A stretch of DNA of 7,234 bases from DATDMG01 sp036518955 (GTDB lineage Bacteria > Actinomycetota > Actinomycetes > Actinomycetales > Kineosporiaceae): NCBI GenBank assembly GCA_036518955.1, contig DATDMG010000355.1:1-7234 (forward strand), given 5' to 3'. The notes below the pieces were generated by a model. The model did not search any database and had not been told where the DNA came from. It saw only the letters and a program-made list of their open reading frames with translations. This document shows positions 5,092 to 7,234 of this stretch, in pieces. The position numbers and the translations under genes were made by a program. Position 1 is the stretch's first letter. Each line of letters begins with the position of its first letter.

Positions 5092-5760
5092 TCACAGCAG
5101 GCGGCGGTCGGCGGCCCAGCGGGTCAGCTCGTTGCGGCTGGAGAGTTGTAGCTTGCGCAGCACCGCGGAGACATGGGTCTCCACGGTCTTCACCGAGATG
5201 AACAGCTCACGCGCCACCTCCTTGTAGGCATAACCGCGAGCGATCAGCCGCATCACCTCCCGCTCCCGGGCGGAGAGCCGGTCCAACTCCTCGTCGACGC
5301 TGGCGACCTCGCCGGCGCCGGCGCCGAAGGCGTCCAGCACGAAACCGGCGAGCCGCGGGGAGAACACGGCGTCGCCGTCCGCGACCCGGTGGATGGCCGC
5401 CGCGAGGTCCTGGCCGGAGATCGTCTTTGTCACGTACCCGCGGGCACCGGCACGGATCACGGCGATCACGTCCTCCGCGGCGTCCGAGACGGACAACGCC
5501 AGGAACCGCACCGGCGGCTGGCCGGCGACCAGGTCGACGCAGCGTTCGAGCACCTCCCGGCCACCCGGCCGGGAGAACCCGCCGGGCAGGTGAACGTCCA
5601 GCAGGACGACGTCGGGGCGCTGTTCGTGGATGACGCGGACCGCCTCCTCGACGTCCGCCGCCTCCCCCACCACCTCGATCGAGGGATCGGCCGCCAGCTC
5701 CGCACGCACCCCGCTGCGGAACATCATGTGGTCGTCCACCAGGACGATCCGGACGCTCAC
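5092..5760 (-). CDS. NarL/LuxR-family two-component response regulator
   Basis: 222 residues. An N-terminal receiver domain (4-126) has the acidic pair D9/D10, the phosphoacceptor D55 in VVLLDVHLPGG, S90 as the switch Ser/Thr and K112 in YVTKTIS. A linker of about 30 residues leads to a C-terminal LuxR-type helix-turn-helix (about 158-220) with LSAREREVMRLIARGYAYKEVARELFISVKTVETHVSAVLRKL. All catalytic positions are intact, so it should be phosphorylated by the adjacent kinase and bind DNA as a dimer. The GTG start at 5760 overlaps the TGA of the kinase gene (GTGA), showing translational coupling and pairing. A loop after the phosphorylation site (GFSRPGGREVLERC, 61-74) is a little longer than in NarL; similar loops occur in actinobacterial regulators of this type. 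The frame stays open a long way upstream, but only the part from 5760 is real; the rest reads through the kinase gene out of frame. Confidence 0.95.
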   Translation of the reverse strand: MSVRIVLVDDHMMFRSGVRAELAADPSIEVVGEAADVEEAVRVIHEQRPDVVLLDVHLPGGFSRPGGREVLERCVDLVAGQPPVRFLALSVSDAAEDVIAVIRAGARGYVTKTISGQDLAAAIHRVADGDAVFSPRLAGFVLDAFGAGAGEVASVDEELDRLSAREREVMRLIARGYAYKEVARELFISVKTVETHVSAVLRKLQLSSRNELTRWAADRRLL

Positions 5761-7234
5761 GGTGTTCTGCCCTTCTGCTCGGCCGTGGCCAGCTGCTGGC
5801 CCTGGACCTTCTGCTCGTCGACGCGCTGCGCCGGCAGTTCCAGCCGGACCTCGGTGCCCCGGGAGTCGCTGCGCAGCTGGGCAGACCCGCCGTGCCGCTC
5901 CATCCGCCCGATGATCGACTCCCGGACACCGAGCCGGTCCCCGGGAACGGCCGCCGGATCGAAGCCCGGCCCGCGGTCCCGGACGAACGCCTCCACACCG
6001 TCCGGGCCGACCTCCACGTACACCGAGACCGGCGCACCGGCGTGCCGGACCGCGTTGAGCATGGCCTCCCGCAGCGCGGCGACCAGGGCTGCCAGGCGGT
6101 CGTTCAACGGCGCATCGCCCACGACCACGAGCTCGAGCGCGACCCCGTGCCGGTCCTCCACGTCGGCTCCGGCCTCCCGGACCGCGCCCGCCACGGTCGC
6201 GACAGCGGTGGGCTTCGGCCCGTACAGCCAGTCCCTCAGGTCCCGCTCCTGGGCCCGAGCGAGGCGAGCCACCTGGGCGGCGTCCCCGCTGCTGCGTTGG
6301 ATCAGGGCGAGCGTCTGGAGCACCGAGTCGTGCAGGTGCGCGGCGATCTCCGCGCGCTCGGACTCGCGGACCCGGGCGGCGCGCTCGGCGTCGAGGTCCC
6401 GCCACAGCCGCACCCCCCACGGGGCCAGCACCAGCGCGGTGCCGGCCAGGACGGCGAGGGCTGCGGTCAGGGCGCGGCCGGCCGAGGCCAGGTCGGTGCG
6501 CTGGACGACCACCAGGAGCACCCCGATCAGCACGATGACCAGCCCGGCGACGACCCGCAGGACCGCACCCCGGGTGCCGACGCCGGTCCGGGCGGCCCAC
6601 CGGGAGCGCTCCACCTCGTCGAGCTGGCTGTAGGCGAGCACCGCTCCGCCGATGACGACGAGCAGCGGGAGGATCACGCCTGGCCCGGGCGTCCAGCCGT
6701 ACCGGGCGCCGATGACGGACGCCGCGGCCAGCAGCAGGATCGCGCCGAGGCCGATGTCCCCGAGGTGGCCGCCGGCGAGCGACGCGGGGGCGGGGCGCCC
6801 CGCTCCGGTCCGGCCCCCGGCCGCCGGGTACGGGCGCAGCTCGGTCGGACCCGGGCGCGGGGCGGCCGCCGTGGGGGCAACCGGTCGGCGCCCGGCACCC
6901 GGCAGGACCGCGGACCCCCCGGTCCCGGGAACGGTCACCGGTGCCAGCGTCGTCCCGGTGGCCGGGTCGGCGATCACGTCGCCGCTGGGGACGAGGGCCC
7001 ACAGCCAGGCGTAGAGCATGAGCCCCGCCCCCGACGCGAAGCACAACGCGACGAGCAGCACCCGCACGATCCGGACCGGCCAACCCAGGTGGACGGCGAG
7101 CCCCGCGGCCACCCCGCCGAGGAGGCGGCCGGTGTGCGGCCTGATCAGCGGCGGTCGGATGCCGGCGGGCGCGGGGCCGGCGGGCACGGTGCCGGCGGGC
7201 GCGGGGCCGGCGGGCACGGTGCCGGCGGGCGCGG
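5757..7234 (-). CDS. PspC-domain sensor histidine kinase (5' end probably outside window)
   Basis: At least 486 residues counting from GTG 7217. The frame is open to the window edge and the real start is probably beyond it. Order: a Pro/Ala/Gly tail of PAG repeats (1-19); a PspC domain (about 24-80) with GRLLGGVAAGLAVHLG and a membrane helix; a Pro/Gly-rich linker (81-150); four further membrane helices (about 153-171, 180-196, 219-238, 249-266); a HisKA_3 dimerisation domain with phosphoacceptor H296 in AAHLHDSVLQTLAL; and an HATPase domain with N-box REAMLNAVRH (N388), DRGPGFDP (D414) and the final G-box RLGVRESIIGRMERHGGSA. All catalytic motifs are present. It autophosphorylates and passes phosphate to the regulator encoded immediately downstream with a 4-nt overlap. 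The PspC module at the N-terminus makes membrane or envelope stress the likely signal. The architecture (PspC plus extra helices plus NarL-type kinase) is common in actinobacteria, and the ligand is unknown. Confidence 0.93.
   Translation of the reverse strand, partial: APAGTVPAGPAPAGTVPAGPAPAGIRPPLIRPHTGRLLGGVAAGLAVHLGWPVRIVRVLLVALCFASGAGLMLYAWLWALVPSGDVIADPATGTTLAPVTVPGTGGSAVLPGAGRRPVAPTAAAPRPGPTELRPYPAAGGRTGAGRPAPASLAGGHLGDIGLGAILLLAAASVIGARYGWTPGPGVILPLLVVIGGAVLAYSQLDEVERSRWAARTGVGTRGAVLRVVAGLVIVLIGVLLVVVQRTDLASAGRALTAALAVLAGTALVLAPWGVRLWRDLDAERAARVRESERAEIAAHLHDSVLQTLALIQRSSGDAAQVARLARAQERDLRDWLYGPKPTAVATVAGAVREAGADVEDRHGVALELVVVGDAPLNDRLAALVAALREAMLNAVRHAGAPVSVYVEVGPDGVEAFVRDRGPGFDPAAVPGDRLGVRESIIGRMERHGGSAQLRSDSRGTEVRLELPAQRVDEQKVQGQQLATAEQKGRTP
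7161..7234 (-). repeat. 30-bp tandem repeat encoding PAG decapeptides in the kinase N-terminus
   Basis: An exact 30-bp unit occurs at 7161-7190 and 7191-7220, and a third copy begins at 7221 and runs off the window. Each unit is two 15-bp halves, gccggcgggcgcggg and gccggcgggcacggt, differing at two positions. In the kinase frame each unit encodes the decapeptide TVPAGPAPAG. The unit is a multiple of three, so copy-number change keeps the frame. Each unit also offers an in-frame GTG, which makes the true start codon uncertain. Confidence 0.9.

Noticed and set aside
5092..7083. A 663-residue frame that looks like a fusion ending in the response regulator
   Set aside because: Only the last 222 residues are coherent. 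The upstream part is a wrong-frame reading of the histidine kinase gene, which is intact in its own frame with a GTGA junction.
7161..7234. Direct repeats at the right end as a CRISPR array or attachment site
   Set aside because: Units are directly abutting without spacers and keep the kinase reading frame, so this is a coding tandem repeat.

Overview
The window is very GC-rich, uses GTG as well as ATG starts, and carries a UvrD1/PcrA-type helicase whose sequence closely resembles the mycobacterial/actinomycete form. This points to a high-GC actinobacterium, probably a filamentous or soil actinomycete; species cannot be set from the sequence. All large reading frames fit chromosomal, vertically inherited genes. 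I see no insertion sequence, integrase, tRNA, rRNA or CRISPR array.

Layout from left to right. (1) 1-1972, minus: most of the DNA helicase PcrA/UvrD1, cut at its C-terminal end by the window edge. (2) 1973-2149: a compact divergent control region with an inverted repeat whose two arms look like back-to-back -35 boxes, plus a CRP-like TGTG-N8-CACA site. (3) 2150-3342, plus: a two-gene, 4-nt-overlapping operon encoding a SatD-like protein with a C-terminal helix-turn-helix and a multi-pass membrane protein; this is the least understood part of the window. (4) 3357-3566, minus: a free-standing PspC-domain membrane protein. (5) 3567-3804: a 238-bp divergent intergenic region rich in inverted repeats. 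(6) 3805-4527, plus: a zinc-dependent PIG-L/LmbE-family deacetylase. (7) 4554-4907, minus: a four-helix membrane protein of unknown function. (8) 5092-7234, minus: a two-component system, made of a PspC-domain sensor histidine kinase (N-terminus beyond the window) and a NarL/LuxR-type response regulator, joined by a GTGA overlap.

The two-component pair and the solo PspC protein suggest a cell-envelope stress theme. PspC domains are envelope-stress sensors in the phage-shock system, and here the kinase carries one as its sensor module. PcrA is general DNA-repair housekeeping. The SatD-like/membrane pair has the architecture of a cytosolic regulator or enzyme coupled to a membrane partner, with its own promoter. 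Three genes (SatD-like, PIG-L, four-helix membrane protein) lack a convincing Shine-Dalgarno sequence and have a -10-like hexamer 6-8 nt before the start codon, which suggests leaderless mRNAs.
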